Notes: a model not told the origin generated them from the letters alone. Shown: positions 8,613-17,947, counted from the first letter of the stretch. The stretch: 64,000 nt of DNA from Pseudomonas viridiflava (GCF_900589395.1 NZ_UUIS01000069.1:1-64000); one strand, 5' to 3'. Translations and numbers: made by a program.

Positions 8613-8650
8613 AAAAAGGCCCGATGCAGCGAATGCACCGGGCCTTTTTA
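8613..8650. terminator. Bidirectional intrinsic terminator
   Basis: AAAAAGGCCCG pairs with CGGGCCTTTTT around a 15-nt loop. The A-run on one side and T-run on the other let it end both the 28-residue peptide gene (+) and osmE (-). Confidence 0.9.
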
Positions 8651-8668
8651 TTGACTGCATGAGCGGTT

Positions 8669-9007
8669 TCAGAGAGCCCGTTCGTTCTGTTCGCGCTGCT
8701 CGCACGTCATGAAGCCTTTGTTCACCACCCGGCCGTCGCTGTTGAAACTGACGTGATACACCTGCTGGTGGCCATCACGGGTCAGCACGTAGTTATTGCA
8801 CGTACCGGGGCTGACCTTGCGCTCCACCACCGACGATGGCGTGCCACCTATCTTCAGGACTTGCTCGCGGGTCATGCCGTCCTCGACCTGCTTGACCAGT
8901 GCCTGGTCGCGGTAAGTCACGAAATCCACCGGGTTCTGCGCGGTGCTGTTGGTACAGCCGGTCAGTGCTGCCAGCACGCAGGTCGCCGCGAACATGCTCT
9001 TGTACAT
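8669..9007 (-). CDS. osmE: Osmotically inducible lipoprotein OsmE
   Basis: A 112-residue lipoprotein of the SmpA/OmlA-OsmE fold. The signal peptide MYKSMFAATCVLAALTGC ends in a lipobox (LTGC) with Cys18 as the lipidation site. The mature part contains VEDGMTREQVLKIGGTPSS, typical of OsmE/BamE-like domains. The open frame runs 57 codons further upstream, but the ATG at 9007 has CGAGGAGAGG upstream and starts the signal peptide. Expected on osmotic stress in the cell envelope. The neighbourhood matches P. aeruginosa, where osmE lies near the bfr-like gene. Confidence 0.9.
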   Translation of the reverse strand: MYKSMFAATCVLAALTGCTNSTAQNPVDFVTYRDQALVKQVEDGMTREQVLKIGGTPSSVVERKVSPGTCNNYVLTRDGHQQVYHVSFNSDGRVVNKGFMTCEQREQNERAL

Positions 9008-9201
9008 TGCTGCCTCTCCTCGAAAGAGCCGCAAGTCGGCTCGATACGGTTTGGAACCACGAGCCGCTCCGGGAGTTCGATGCAATATATCCACATGGCC
9101 TGAGCCTGCACGCGTTGTGCCTCTTCGTCGCGTTGCGCGGCCCTGCCGTTCAACAGCACCTAGGCTCAACCGCGTCAAAGGTTTGCCATCAGGAGCGCCC
9201 C

Positions 9202-10092
9202 ATGAGCGATGAATATGCGACCCGCTATCCGTTGTTACTGGTTCCCGGCCTGCTGGGGTTTGTGCGGTTTGTGGTCTACCCCTACTGGTTCGGCATCATC
9301 AAGCCCCTGGAACGCGGCGGTGCCCGTGTCTTTCCGGTGATGGTGTCCGGGGTCAACTCCTCCGAGATCCGTGGCGAACAACTGCTGCTGGTGATCGAGC
9401 AGGTCCTGCGCGACACCGGGGCGGCCAGGGTCAACCTGATCGGCCATAGCCAGGGTGCCTTGACGGTGCGCTATGTCGCCGCCCGTCGCCCTGACCTGGT
9501 GGCGTCGGTCACCTCGGTCGCCGGTCCCAACCACGGTTCGGAGCTGGCCGACTACCTGGAGCGGCGTTTTCCGGTCGGTACGCCGGGCGGGCGCCTGGTC
9601 AATGCCATCATCGGCCTGCTGGCCTGGCTGATTGCCGTGTTCGAAACCGGCTATCGCGGTCCGAAGCTGCCGACCGATATCACCGCTTCGCACCAGTCGC
9701 TGACCAGCACCGGGGTGGCGCTGTTCAACCGCCAGTACCCGCAGGGCCTGCCGCAGACCTGGGGCGGACACGGGCCTGAGGAGGTCGACGGGGTGCGCTA
9801 TTACTCCTGGTCGGGCATCCTCAAGCCCGGCGTGACCAATCGCGGCCGCAACCTCATTGATGGCAGCAACGTCACCTGCCGGCTGTTTGCCCGCACCTTC
9901 ATCAAGGAGCGCGGCCAGTGCGACGGCATGGTCGGACGTTACAGCTCGCACCTGGGCCAGGTGATAGGCGACGATTTTCCGCTGGATCACTTCGACATCG
10001 TCAACCAGATGATGGGCCTGGTGGGCAAGGGGGCCCGGCCTGTGCAGCTGTTTCTCGAGCACGCGGCGCGGCTCAAGGCCGATGGGCTCTGA
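9202..10092 (+). CDS. Triacylglycerol lipase, Proteus-type (family I.1), no signal peptide
   Basis: A 296-residue alpha/beta hydrolase. YPLLLVPGLLGF near residue 8 provides the oxyanion-hole region, GHSQG near residue 87 carries the nucleophile Ser, and the C-terminal MVGRYSSHLGQVI and DHFDIVNQ carry the candidate Asp/His. The sequence closely recalls the Proteus mirabilis lipase, which is short, lacks a Sec signal and folds without a Lif foldase. Here too the N-terminus (MSDEYATRYP) is not a signal peptide and no lif gene is adjacent. ATG at 9202 with AGGAG 6 nt upstream is preferred to the 101-codon-longer frame, which reads through the osmE promoter. Confidence 0.85.
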   Translation: MSDEYATRYPLLLVPGLLGFVRFVVYPYWFGIIKPLERGGARVFPVMVSGVNSSEIRGEQLLLVIEQVLRDTGAARVNLIGHSQGALTVRYVAARRPDLVASVTSVAGPNHGSELADYLERRFPVGTPGGRLVNAIIGLLAWLIAVFETGYRGPKLPTDITASHQSLTSTGVALFNRQYPQGLPQTWGGHGPEEVDGVRYYSWSGILKPGVTNRGRNLIDGSNVTCRLFARTFIKERGQCDGMVGRYSSHLGQVIGDDFPLDHFDIVNQMMGLVGKGARPVQLFLEHAARLKADGL

Positions 10093-10208
10093 CACGCGCC
10101 GTCTCGATCTTTACGACCGTGCATGAGCCCTTGGTGGTCCGATCACTGGTTCTCGGTGTGGAAGGCTGGCAGACTGCCTGCCTGTTCAGGCTGCCGGTAT
10201 GAGGCTGT

Positions 10209-11219
10209 ATGCCAACGTTTTCTTCACGCCAGGTGTTCCTGGCCAGCTGGATCATCATGTTTGGCGGTTTGCTGCTGATCCTGCCATTCAGGTTACTGCC
10301 CAGCCTGCTGGCCGGTTTGCTGGTGTTCGAGCTGGTCAACATGCTGACCCCCAAACTGCAACGGCTGATTGCCGGCGAGCGCGCCCGCTGGCTGGCAGTG
10401 GCCTTGCTCGGCACGCTGGTGGTCAGCCTGCTGGCCTTGCTGTTCGCCGGCGCGTTCAGCTTTATCGTGCACGAGGCGGAAAACCCCGGTGCCTCGCTCG
10501 ACAAGTTCATGACCCTGATCGACCGGGCGCGCGGCCAGCTGCCGCCGTTCATCGAAGGCTACCTGCCGGCCAGTGCGGCGGAATTCCGGGTGTCGCTGGT
10601 GGTGTGGCTGCAAAAGCACATCGGCGAGCTGCAATTGATCGGCAAGGGTGCGGCGCACATGTTCGTGACCATGCTGATCGGCATGGTGCTGGGTGCGATC
10701 ATCGCCTTGCAGCGCATCAGCGATGTCAGCAGCCGCAAGCCGCTGGCGGCCGCGCTGTTCGACCGCCTCTACCTGCTCAGCCAGGCGTTTCGCAATATCG
10801 TGTTCGCGCAGATCAAGATTTCGTTGCTCAACACCGCGCTGACCTCGATCTTCCTGGCGGTGGTGCTGCCCTTGTGCGGCATTCACCTGCCGTTGACCAA
10901 GACCCTGATCTTCATGACCTTCCTGCTCGGCCTGCTGCCAGTGGTGGGCAACCTGATGTCCAACACGCTGATCTTCATTGTCGGCCTGTCGGTGTCACTG
11001 TGGGTCGGGGTGGCCGCGCTCAGCTACCTGATCATCATTCACAAGGTCGAGTACTTCCTCAACGCGCGCATCGTCGGCGGCCAGATCAGCGCCAAGTCCT
11101 GGGAACTGCTGCTGGCCATGCTGCTGTTCGAAGCCGCCTTTGGTCTGCCCGGCGTGGTGGCAGGCCCTGTGTACTACGCCTACTTCAAGAGCGAACTGCG
11201 CAAGGAAGGGCTGGTGTAA
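10209..11219 (+). CDS. AI-2E / PerM family transporter
   Basis: A 336-residue polytopic inner-membrane protein with about eight hydrophobic segments. Examples are FLASWIIMFGGLLLILPFRL at the N-terminus, LAVALLGTLVVSLLALLFAG, and the C-terminal paired helices LIFMTFLLGLLPVVGNL and VGLSVSLWVGVAALSYL. The long amphipathic middle and the GLLPVVGN motif suit the PerM/AI-2E exporter family. Members transport autoinducer-2 or unknown solutes, or act as Na+/H+ antiporters, and the substrate cannot be assigned. It begins 116 bp after the lipase and may be co-transcribed. Confidence 0.75.
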   Translation: MPTFSSRQVFLASWIIMFGGLLLILPFRLLPSLLAGLLVFELVNMLTPKLQRLIAGERARWLAVALLGTLVVSLLALLFAGAFSFIVHEAENPGASLDKFMTLIDRARGQLPPFIEGYLPASAAEFRVSLVVWLQKHIGELQLIGKGAAHMFVTMLIGMVLGAIIALQRISDVSSRKPLAAALFDRLYLLSQAFRNIVFAQIKISLLNTALTSIFLAVVLPLCGIHLPLTKTLIFMTFLLGLLPVVGNLMSNTLIFIVGLSVSLWVGVAALSYLIIIHKVEYFLNARIVGGQISAKSWELLLAMLLFEAAFGLPGVVAGPVYYAYFKSELRKEGLV

Positions 11220-11233
11220 AACCCGCACAGTCT

Positions 11234-11361
11234 CGTAGGAGCCCGCTTGGCGTGGGCCGCACTCGGACGACCGGCTGCGCAGCAGTCGTAAATTTTCAGC
11301 GTTTCACCGATTTCTGTGAGCGCTGCGCACTCGGTCGCGGGTAAACGCGCTCCTACCGGGT
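11234..11361. repeat. REPIN, family with gtaaattttcagcgtttc core
   Basis: Outer arms CGTAGGAGCCCGCTTGGCGT and the imperfect complement ACGCGCTCCTACCG flank a centre containing CAGCAGTCGTAAATTTTCAG. The same centre occurs at about 25106-25125 inside another REPIN, so both belong to one family. It occupies the gap between the convergent permease and Hsp70 genes. Confidence 0.7.
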
Positions 11362-11392
11362 CCCCTGTTTGATGCGCGACAGCGTGCCGCCT

Positions 11393-12658
11393 TTACCCGT
11401 AGCGCTTCTTGGCTTCGATGGCCAGGCCGCTGCCGATGCTGCCGAAGATATTGCCTTCCACATGCCGGGCGTTGGGCAGCATCTGCGAGACGCTGTTGCG
11501 CAGCGCCGGAATGCCGCTGGAACCGCCGGTGAAGAACACGGTGTTGACCTGCTCGACGCCGACGCCGGCCTTGTTCAGCAGTTCAGTCACGCTGTTGCGC
11601 ACCTGCCGCAGCTGGGTGTCGATGGCGCTCTCGAACAGTGAGCGGGTCAGTTCCACACTCAGCCCGGCCTCAATGCGGTCCATGGCCACCAGGCGCTGCT
11701 CGGCCTGGGTCAGCTCGATCTTGCTGGCCTCCACTTCCATGGCCAGCCAGTGCCCGGCGCGCTGCTCGATCAGCTTGAACAGCCGGTCGATGCCGCTGAC
11801 GTCCTCGATGTCGTAGCGCATGTTGCCCAAGGCCAGGGTGGATTTCTGCGAGTAGACGCTGTTGATGGTGTGCCAGGTCGCCAGGTTGATGTGATGGCTG
11901 GTGGGCATGAACGCTCCGCTTTTCATCCGGCTGCCATGGCCGAACAGCGGCATCACACCTTGCAGGCTCAACTGCTTGTCGAAGTCGGTGCCGCCGACGT
12001 GTACGCCACCGGTGGCCAGGATGTCCTGATGGCGGTCGTCGAGCAGGCGGCGCTCGGGGGACAGGCGCACCAGCGAGAAGTCCGACGTACCGCCACCGAT
12101 GTCGACGATCAGCACCAGTTCTTCCTGCTCGATGGTCGACTCGTAGTCAAACGCCGCGGCGATGGGCTCGAACTGGAACGACACCTCCTTGAAGCCGATC
12201 TTGCGCGCCACGCCGGCCAGGGTGTCTTCGGCTTCCTGGTCGGCCTGGGCGTCGTCATCGACGAAATGCACCGGGCGACCCAGCACCACCTGCTCGAACT
12301 CACGCCCGGCAGTGCGCTCGGCGCGTTTTTTCAGCTCGCCGATGAACAGCCCCAGCAGGTCGGTGAACGGCATGGCCGTGCCCAGCACGCTGGTGTCGTG
12401 CTTGATCAGCTTGGAACCGAGCAGGCTCTTGAGCGAGCGCATCAGCCGGCCTTCGTAGCCTTCGAGGTATTCGTGCAGGGCCATGCGGCCATAAGCCGGG
12501 CGCCGCTCTTCGAGGTTGAAGAACACCACCGACGGCAGGGTGATCTTGTCGTCCTCCAGCGCAATCAGCGACTCCATGCCCGGACGCAGCCAGCCGACAG
12601 TGGAGTTGGACGTGCCAAAATCGATGCCGCAGGCACGGGCCGGGGATTGGTCATTCAT
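11393..12658 (-). CDS. Hsp70-family protein, YegD-like, ATPase domain only
   Basis: A 421-residue actin-fold ATPase. CGIDFGTSNSTVGW near residue 11 is the phosphate-1 loop, VDIGGGTSDFSLV near 196 is phosphate-2, and FFTGGSSGIPALR near 380 is the adenosine motif. DnaK is about 640 residues, and the substrate-binding and lid domains are missing here. That matches the YegD subgroup of chaperone-like ATPases of poorly known role. It is a single leftward gene; cbpA, a DnaJ-type co-chaperone, lies 2 kb away on the other strand. Confidence 0.85.
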   Translation of the reverse strand: MNDQSPARACGIDFGTSNSTVGWLRPGMESLIALEDDKITLPSVVFFNLEERRPAYGRMALHEYLEGYEGRLMRSLKSLLGSKLIKHDTSVLGTAMPFTDLLGLFIGELKKRAERTAGREFEQVVLGRPVHFVDDDAQADQEAEDTLAGVARKIGFKEVSFQFEPIAAAFDYESTIEQEELVLIVDIGGGTSDFSLVRLSPERRLLDDRHQDILATGGVHVGGTDFDKQLSLQGVMPLFGHGSRMKSGAFMPTSHHINLATWHTINSVYSQKSTLALGNMRYDIEDVSGIDRLFKLIEQRAGHWLAMEVEASKIELTQAEQRLVAMDRIEAGLSVELTRSLFESAIDTQLRQVRNSVTELLNKAGVGVEQVNTVFFTGGSSGIPALRNSVSQMLPNARHVEGNIFGSIGSGLAIEAKKRYG

Positions 12659-12816
12659 GAGCGGTGCGTTCCAGTGAAAAAAACGGCCGCGCAGTTTATG
12701 TCAGCAGGGCGCGATTGCGTAGTGCTGTTGTCCCAGGCCATGTAAAAACTGCTGCGCTCGCCCATGTGGCGTCGCTACACTCACGACCCCACCCGGCCGC
12801 GCCATAAGGAAGTGCC

Positions 12817-14487
12817 ATGTCTTCACCCGATAAGCAATCGTTGCCGCTGTACCTGGGCATTGGCCTGTTGCAGGCGCTGGTGCTGGTGGTTGCCGTGAAA
12901 TGGGAAGCGGCCTGGCTGGCCGCCATCGTGCTGGTGCTGGGCCTGAACCTGCAACTGCTTGGTCGCGAGGCGCTGCAGCGCCGGGCCTGGGTGTGGAGTG
13001 TGCTGCTGACGGTGCTGATCACCCTGGTGACGGCCTGGACCTGGCAGCCGGCGCTGCCAGGCACCTACGACCCGGAATGGACGGTCGTCAGCTGGGTCAT
13101 GGCCGGCACCCTGATCACCTACGTTGCCACGGCCTTCATTCTCAGCTGGCCGTTGGGGCAGGGCTGGCGGCTGCCGTACGAGGCGCTGTTCCGCCACGCC
13201 TGGAACACCGCCTTTATCGTGTTGCTGGCGCTGCTGCTCATGGGCCTGTTCTGGAGCCTGTTGCAACTGTGCGCCAGTCTGTTCGAGATGATCGGCATCA
13301 CGTTTCTCCAGCAGGCGATCAACCAACAGAGCGTCATCATTGTGTGCCTGGCCCTGGTGTTTTCGCTGGGGATGCGCATGGGCCGCGACAACGAGCGAGT
13401 CATCGGCCTGCTGCGCGGCATCCTGCTGAGCCTGTGTCATTTCCTGGCGCCGCTGGCGGCCCTGATCGTTTTGCTGTTCAGCCTGAGCCTGCCCTTCACC
13501 GGCCTTGAGTCGATCTGGAAGACCGGCTATGCCACGGCGATCCTGTTGTCGCTGGTGGCCATTACCGTGTTCCTGATCAACGGGGTGTTCCAGGACGGTC
13601 GCCAGCCGTGCCCTTATCCGCGCTGGCTGCGCTGGGTGATCGATGCGGGCCTGGTCTGCCTGCCGGTGCTGGTGGTGCTGGCCGGTTACTCGACCTGGTT
13701 GCGCGTCAGCCAGTACGGGTTGTCGCCTTCGCGCATCATCGGCCTGTTGCTGGTGGGCATCGCCGCGCTGTACAGCGTGGCGGCACTGTATGCAGTGCTG
13801 CGCAGCCGCACCGCCTGGCTGGGCAGCCTGCGCCGGAGCAACCCGTGGCTGGCGCTGCTGGTCTGCATCGCGCTGCTGGCGGTCCACACACCCTGGCTGA
13901 GCCCGGTGGAACTGAGCGCACGCAACCAGGTCCAGCGTCTGCTGGATGGCCGTACCCCGGCGCAGCAGTTCGACGCCGATTACCTGTACTACAAGCTGGG
14001 CACGCCCGGGCGTCGGGCGTTCGAATGGCTGGACAGTCACCTCGACCAACAGACGCAATGGGATGCGGCCACGCGCGCGGTGATCCGCGATCGCCTGGAC
14101 GAAGGCCGCGATGGCCGCCTGCGCCAGCGCCCGGTCACCGAGGCGAACCGGGTCTGGATTGGTGAGCCGGCCGACGGCCATGAGCAGTTTGCCGACCCCA
14201 AGCTGGGAAACCTCGACTGCAACCGTCTGAAATGCACGTTGTGGGCGGTGGACCTGAGTGGCGATGGCCGCGACGAAGTGATCCGGTTTGGCATCAACAC
14301 GCAGGTCGAATTCTTCCGGCAGACGGACGCGGGCCGCTGGGTCGTGGCCGGCTACCTGGAGGGCGGCTACGACACCCATGAACTGGCCGAGCTGATTCGC
14401 CAGGGCAAGGTGCGGGTGGTTACGCCCCGCTATAAAAGCCTGCAGACCGACGACCAGGTGTACACACCCTATGAAGTCCGGGAATGA
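12817..14487 (+). CDS. DUF4153-type membrane protein
   Basis: A 556-residue protein whose first ~370 residues hold about ten hydrophobic helices (for example LYLGIGLLQALVLVVAV, LLALLLMGLFWSLLQL, FLAPLAALIVLLFSLSLPF). A soluble C-terminal part of about 180 residues follows and contains LWAVDLSGDGRDEVIRFG, a calcium-loop-like segment. I assign it to the DUF4153 family from overall appearance; no function is established. ATG at 12817 follows AAGGAAG. It lies between the Hsp70-like gene and cbpA, all with chaperone or envelope character, but no functional link is shown. Confidence 0.6.
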   Translation: MSSPDKQSLPLYLGIGLLQALVLVVAVKWEAAWLAAIVLVLGLNLQLLGREALQRRAWVWSVLLTVLITLVTAWTWQPALPGTYDPEWTVVSWVMAGTLITYVATAFILSWPLGQGWRLPYEALFRHAWNTAFIVLLALLLMGLFWSLLQLCASLFEMIGITFLQQAINQQSVIIVCLALVFSLGMRMGRDNERVIGLLRGILLSLCHFLAPLAALIVLLFSLSLPFTGLESIWKTGYATAILLSLVAITVFLINGVFQDGRQPCPYPRWLRWVIDAGLVCLPVLVVLAGYSTWLRVSQYGLSPSRIIGLLLVGIAALYSVAALYAVLRSRTAWLGSLRRSNPWLALLVCIALLAVHTPWLSPVELSARNQVQRLLDGRTPAQQFDADYLYYKLGTPGRRAFEWLDSHLDQQTQWDAATRAVIRDRLDEGRDGRLRQRPVTEANRVWIGEPADGHEQFADPKLGNLDCNRLKCTLWAVDLSGDGRDEVIRFGINTQVEFFRQTDAGRWVVAGYLEGGYDTHELAELIRQGKVRVVTPRYKSLQTDDQVYTPYEVRE

Positions 14488-14634
14488 TGAAATGCGCAAA
14501 CGCTGATCATGCACTCGGCCATCGTGGCCGTTTGCCGATACACTCTGCGACTTTGCGCGGTCGCAGATGTCACTGTCTGAGACAACCTGCGAGTCTCTGC
14601 GCAGCGACCGATAACAGGTACGGGTGAGTGTGCG

Positions 14635-15570
14635 ATGGATTTCAAAGACTATTACAAGATACTCGGGGTAGAGCCTGGCGCCGATGACAAGGCGATCAAG
14701 GCGGCGTATCGCAAGCTGGCACGCAAGTATCACCCCGATGTCAGCAAGGAAGCGGGGGCCGAAGAGAAGTTCAAGGAAGCCACCGAGGCCTACGAGGTGC
14801 TTGGCAGCCCGGACAAACGTGCCGAGTACGAAGAGTTGCGCAAGTATGGCCACCAGGGCCGGCCTTTCCAGGCGCCGCCCGGTTGGCAGAGCCGTGCCGG
14901 CGCCGGTGGCTTTGGCAACGACACCACGGACTTTTCCGAATTCTTCAGCTCCATCTTCGGCGGCCGCGCCCAGCCGGGTGCGCGCCCGCGCGGGCGCAAG
15001 GGCCAGGACGTGGACATGGAACTGGCGATCTTTCTTGAAGAGAGCCTGTCGGGCGAATCGAAGAAGATCAGCTACAAGGTGCCGCAGCACAACGCCAGCG
15101 GTCAGCGCATGGCGGACATCACCAAGACCCTGAACGTGAAGATCCCGGCCGGCGTGGCCGATGGCGAACGCATCCGCCTGAAGAATCAGGGCGCTCCGGG
15201 CGCCGGTGGCGGCGAGAACGGCGACCTGTACCTGACCATCCGCCTGGCGCCGCACCCATTGTTCGAGGTCGAAGGCCATGATCTGGTGATTCATGTACCG
15301 CTGGCCCCCTGGGAAGCGGCGCTGGGCACCAAGGTCGCGGTGCCGACCCTGACCGGCCGGATCAACCTGACCATCCGCCCCGACAGCCAGAACGGCCTGC
15401 GCCTGCGGGTCAAGGGCAACGGCTTGCAGGACAAGCAGGGCCAGCGCGGCGACCTGTATGCGCAAGTGAAGATCGTCATGCCGCCCCAGGCCGACGAAGC
15501 CACCCGCGCCCTGTGGCAGAAACTGGCCGACAAGGCCGCGTTCGATCCGCGCAGTGGCTGGGGTCGTTGA
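14635..15570 (+). CDS. cbpA: DnaJ-type co-chaperone CbpA
   Basis: A 311-residue class B J-protein. Residues 1-70 form the J-domain with DYYKILGV and the HPD motif in KYHPDVS. A Gly/Phe-rich linker follows (GAGGFGNDTTDFSEFFSSIF), then two C-terminal beta-sandwich domains (VKIPAGVADGERIRLKNQG). No Cys-rich zinc domain is present, which separates CbpA from DnaJ. CbpA works with DnaK and binds curved DNA. In many gammaproteobacteria the inhibitor gene cbpM follows; here a different, interrupted small gene follows. Confidence 0.92.
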   Translation: MDFKDYYKILGVEPGADDKAIKAAYRKLARKYHPDVSKEAGAEEKFKEATEAYEVLGSPDKRAEYEELRKYGHQGRPFQAPPGWQSRAGAGGFGNDTTDFSEFFSSIFGGRAQPGARPRGRKGQDVDMELAIFLEESLSGESKKISYKVPQHNASGQRMADITKTLNVKIPAGVADGERIRLKNQGAPGAGGGENGDLYLTIRLAPHPLFEVEGHDLVIHVPLAPWEAALGTKVAVPTLTGRINLTIRPDSQNGLRLRVKGNGLQDKQGQRGDLYAQVKIVMPPQADEATRALWQKLADKAAFDPRSGWGR

Positions 15571-15680
15571 TCGCTTGAGGCACGTGCAGGCTTGCAGGGC
15601 GTTTACTGTCATTTCTGTCAGTAGACGCCCGTGCTGGCGAGTCTTACGGTAGGCCGGTCACTGCATGACTGGAGCCCATC

Positions 15681-15959
15681 ATGAACACGCCGGATGTCCT
15701 GGCCTTTATAGAAAATGAAATCAACACTGCCGCCCAGCGAATCACCAGCATGGGCAATAATTGCGATGATGTTGCGTTTGGAAAGCTGACCTTTTAACTC
15801 GCCTTGCGCCGAACACTTCAGGGCCAGCACAAGCCCCAGGACATCGGTTTGCTGGGAGCGGTAAACGATGCCTTGCAGGCGCTGGGCGTGATCAGTACCG
15901 AGCGCTCCTTTCTGAGTTATCTGAAGGCAGCAGACGATGAGGCGCCGGCTGCAACCTAA
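15681..15959 (+). pseudogene. Small gene of 92 codons interrupted by an in-frame TAA
   Basis: ATG at 15681 with GGAG 7 nt upstream opens a frame that meets TAA at 15795-15797 (codon 39). The same frame then continues without another stop to TAA at 15957. Both halves look protein-like: the first ends DDVAFGKLTF and the second begins LALRRTLQGQHKPQDIGLL. A GAA-to-TAA change would restore FELALRRTL. I do not recognise the family, and it does not resemble CbpM. It is either a fresh nonsense pseudogene, a site of stop readthrough, or a sequencing error. Confidence 0.6.
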
Positions 15960-16024
15960 GCACCAGTACTGTTTACCCACGGCTCAACAGAGCCTGTGGA
16001 AGGGCAGTGAGGCCGACACATGGG

Positions 16025-16215
16025 CAGCGGCGTTACCGACGCATTCGCCAGCAGAGCTGCCTCCCACAGGTCTTGTGGCGTGCACGAGACCCGAGATCAC
16101 ATCAATCTTGTGGGAGGGGGCTCTGCCCGCGATGAGGCCAGCAAGACCGACACACCTGCTGCGCCTGTTACATAGCCATCGCCAGCCGCTGTCTCCCACA
16201 GGTTTGCGTCAAGGT
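16025..16215. repeat. Degenerate copies of the 132 bp REPIN unit
   Basis: CACATCAATCTTGTGGGAGG at about 16096, GATGAGGCCAGCAAGACC at about 16131 and CTGCTGCGCCTGTTACATAG at about 16158 match the array at 1-885 with many substitutions. A partial unit (cagcagagctgcctcccaca) precedes them. The element lies between the small pseudogene and the ureC stop. Confidence 0.75.
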
Positions 16216-16225
16216 TGGACACAGG

Positions 16226-17926
16226 TCAGAACAGAAAATACCGCTGCGCCATCGGCAGCACTTCGGCCGGCTCACACCACAGCAGCACGCCATCGGCCTT
16301 GACCTGGTAGGTCTGCGGGTCGACGTCGATCACCGGCAGGTAGTCGTTGTGGATCAGGTCCTTCTTCTGCACGCTGCGGCAGCCCTTGACCACGGCGATC
16401 TGCTTTTGCAGATTCAGCGTCTGCGGCACACCGGCCTCGAACGCGGCCTGGCTGATGAAGGTCAGGCTGGTGGCGTGGATCGCGCTGCCGTAACTGGCGA
16501 ACATCGGGCGGTAGTGCACCGGCTGCGGGGTCGGGATCGAGGCGTTGGCGTCACCCATCAGGCTGGCGGCAATGGCGCCGCCCTTAAGGATCAGCGTCGG
16601 CTTGACGCCAAAGAACGCCGGGCGCCACAGCACCAGGTCGGCCCATTTGCCCACTTCCACCGAGCCCACTTCATGGCTGATGCCGTGGGTGATCGCCGGG
16701 TTGATGGTGTACTTGGCAATGTAGCGCTTGGCGCGGAAGTTATCGTTGCCCGGCGCGTCTTCCGGCAGCGGACCGCGCTGCTTTTTCATCTTGTCGGCGG
16801 TTTGCCAGGTGCGCAGGATCACCTCGCCCACCCGGCCCATGGCCTGGCTGTCGGAGCTGAGCATCGAGAACGCGCCCAGGTCGTGGAGGATGTCTTCGGC
16901 GGCGATGGTCTCGCGGCGAATGCGGCTTTCGGCAAAGGCCACGTCTTCGGCGATACTCGGGTCCAGGTGATGGCAGACCATCAGCATGTCCAGGTGCTCG
17001 TCGATGGTGTTGCGCGTAAACGGCCGGGTCGGGTTGGTCGAGCTGGGCAGCACGTTGGGTGAGCCGCAGGCCTTGATGATGTCTGGCGCGTGACCGCCAC
17101 CGGCACCTTCAGTGTGGTAGGTGTGGATGGTACGGCCCTTGAACGCACCCAGGGTGGTCTCGACGAAGCCCGACTCGTTCAGGGTGTCGGTGTGGATCGC
17201 CACCTGCACGTCGTAGTCGTCGGCCACGCTCAGGCAATTGTCGATGGCCGCCGGCGTCGTGCCCCAGTCTTCGTGCAGCTTCAGGCCAATGGCGCCGGCC
17301 TTGACCTGTTCGATCAACGGGCCGGGCAGGCTGGCGTTGCCCTTGCCGGTAAAACCGATGTTCATCGGGAACGAATCGGCGGCCTGAAGCATGCGCGCCA
17401 TGTGCCAGGGGCCGGGCGTGACCGTGGTGGCGTTGGTGCCGGTGGCCGGGCCGGTGCCGCCGCCGATCATGGTGGTGACGCCGCTCATCAAGGCTTCTTC
17501 GATCTGCTGCGGGCAAATGAAGTGGATATGGGTGTCGACGCCGCCGGCGGTGAGGATCATGCCTTCGCCGGCGATGACCTCGGTGGCGGCGCCAATGGCG
17601 ATGGTCACGTCCGGCTGGATGTCCGGGTTGCCCGCCTTGCCGATGGCGGCGATGCGGCCGTTCTTGAGGCCCACATCGGCCTTGACGATGCCCCAGTGGT
17701 CGATGATCAGCGCGTTGGTGATCAGCGTGTCGACCACCTCGGCGGCCAGCAACTGACCCTGGCCCATGCCGTCACGGATCACTTTGCCGCCGCCGAACTT
17801 CACCTCTTCACCGTAGGTGGTGAAATCCTTCTCGACCTCGATCCACAGCTCGGTATCGGCCAGGCGCACCTTGTCGCCGACGGTGGGGCCGAACATGTCG
17901 GCGTAGGCTTGTCTGGAGATTTTCAT
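16226..17926 (-). CDS. ureC: Urease subunit alpha (catalytic)
   Basis: A 566-residue catalytic subunit that hydrolyses urea to ammonia and carbamate at a dinuclear nickel site. Metal ligands are visible: H133 and H135 in DTHIHF, the carbamylated K216 with H218 in GLKLHEDWG, H245 in AIHTDTLN, and H271 in HTYHTEGAGGGHAPDI. The flap Cys-His is VCHH, and DSQAMGR supplies the Asp. Every key residue is intact. Unusually, it is separated from ureB by 142 bp containing a REP-like hairpin. Last gene of the leftward urt-ure block. Confidence 0.98.
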   Translation of the reverse strand: MKISRQAYADMFGPTVGDKVRLADTELWIEVEKDFTTYGEEVKFGGGKVIRDGMGQGQLLAAEVVDTLITNALIIDHWGIVKADVGLKNGRIAAIGKAGNPDIQPDVTIAIGAATEVIAGEGMILTAGGVDTHIHFICPQQIEEALMSGVTTMIGGGTGPATGTNATTVTPGPWHMARMLQAADSFPMNIGFTGKGNASLPGPLIEQVKAGAIGLKLHEDWGTTPAAIDNCLSVADDYDVQVAIHTDTLNESGFVETTLGAFKGRTIHTYHTEGAGGGHAPDIIKACGSPNVLPSSTNPTRPFTRNTIDEHLDMLMVCHHLDPSIAEDVAFAESRIRRETIAAEDILHDLGAFSMLSSDSQAMGRVGEVILRTWQTADKMKKQRGPLPEDAPGNDNFRAKRYIAKYTINPAITHGISHEVGSVEVGKWADLVLWRPAFFGVKPTLILKGGAIAASLMGDANASIPTPQPVHYRPMFASYGSAIHATSLTFISQAAFEAGVPQTLNLQKQIAVVKGCRSVQKKDLIHNDYLPVIDVDPQTYQVKADGVLLWCEPAEVLPMAQRYFLF

Positions 17927-17947
17927 GGGGTTCCTTGATGTCTTTAT

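Noticed and set aside
12823..15612. 929-codon open frame on the minus strand
   Set aside because: Antisense to the DUF4153 gene and cbpA, which are well supported; composition is Gln/Arg/His-rich as in high-G+C shadows.
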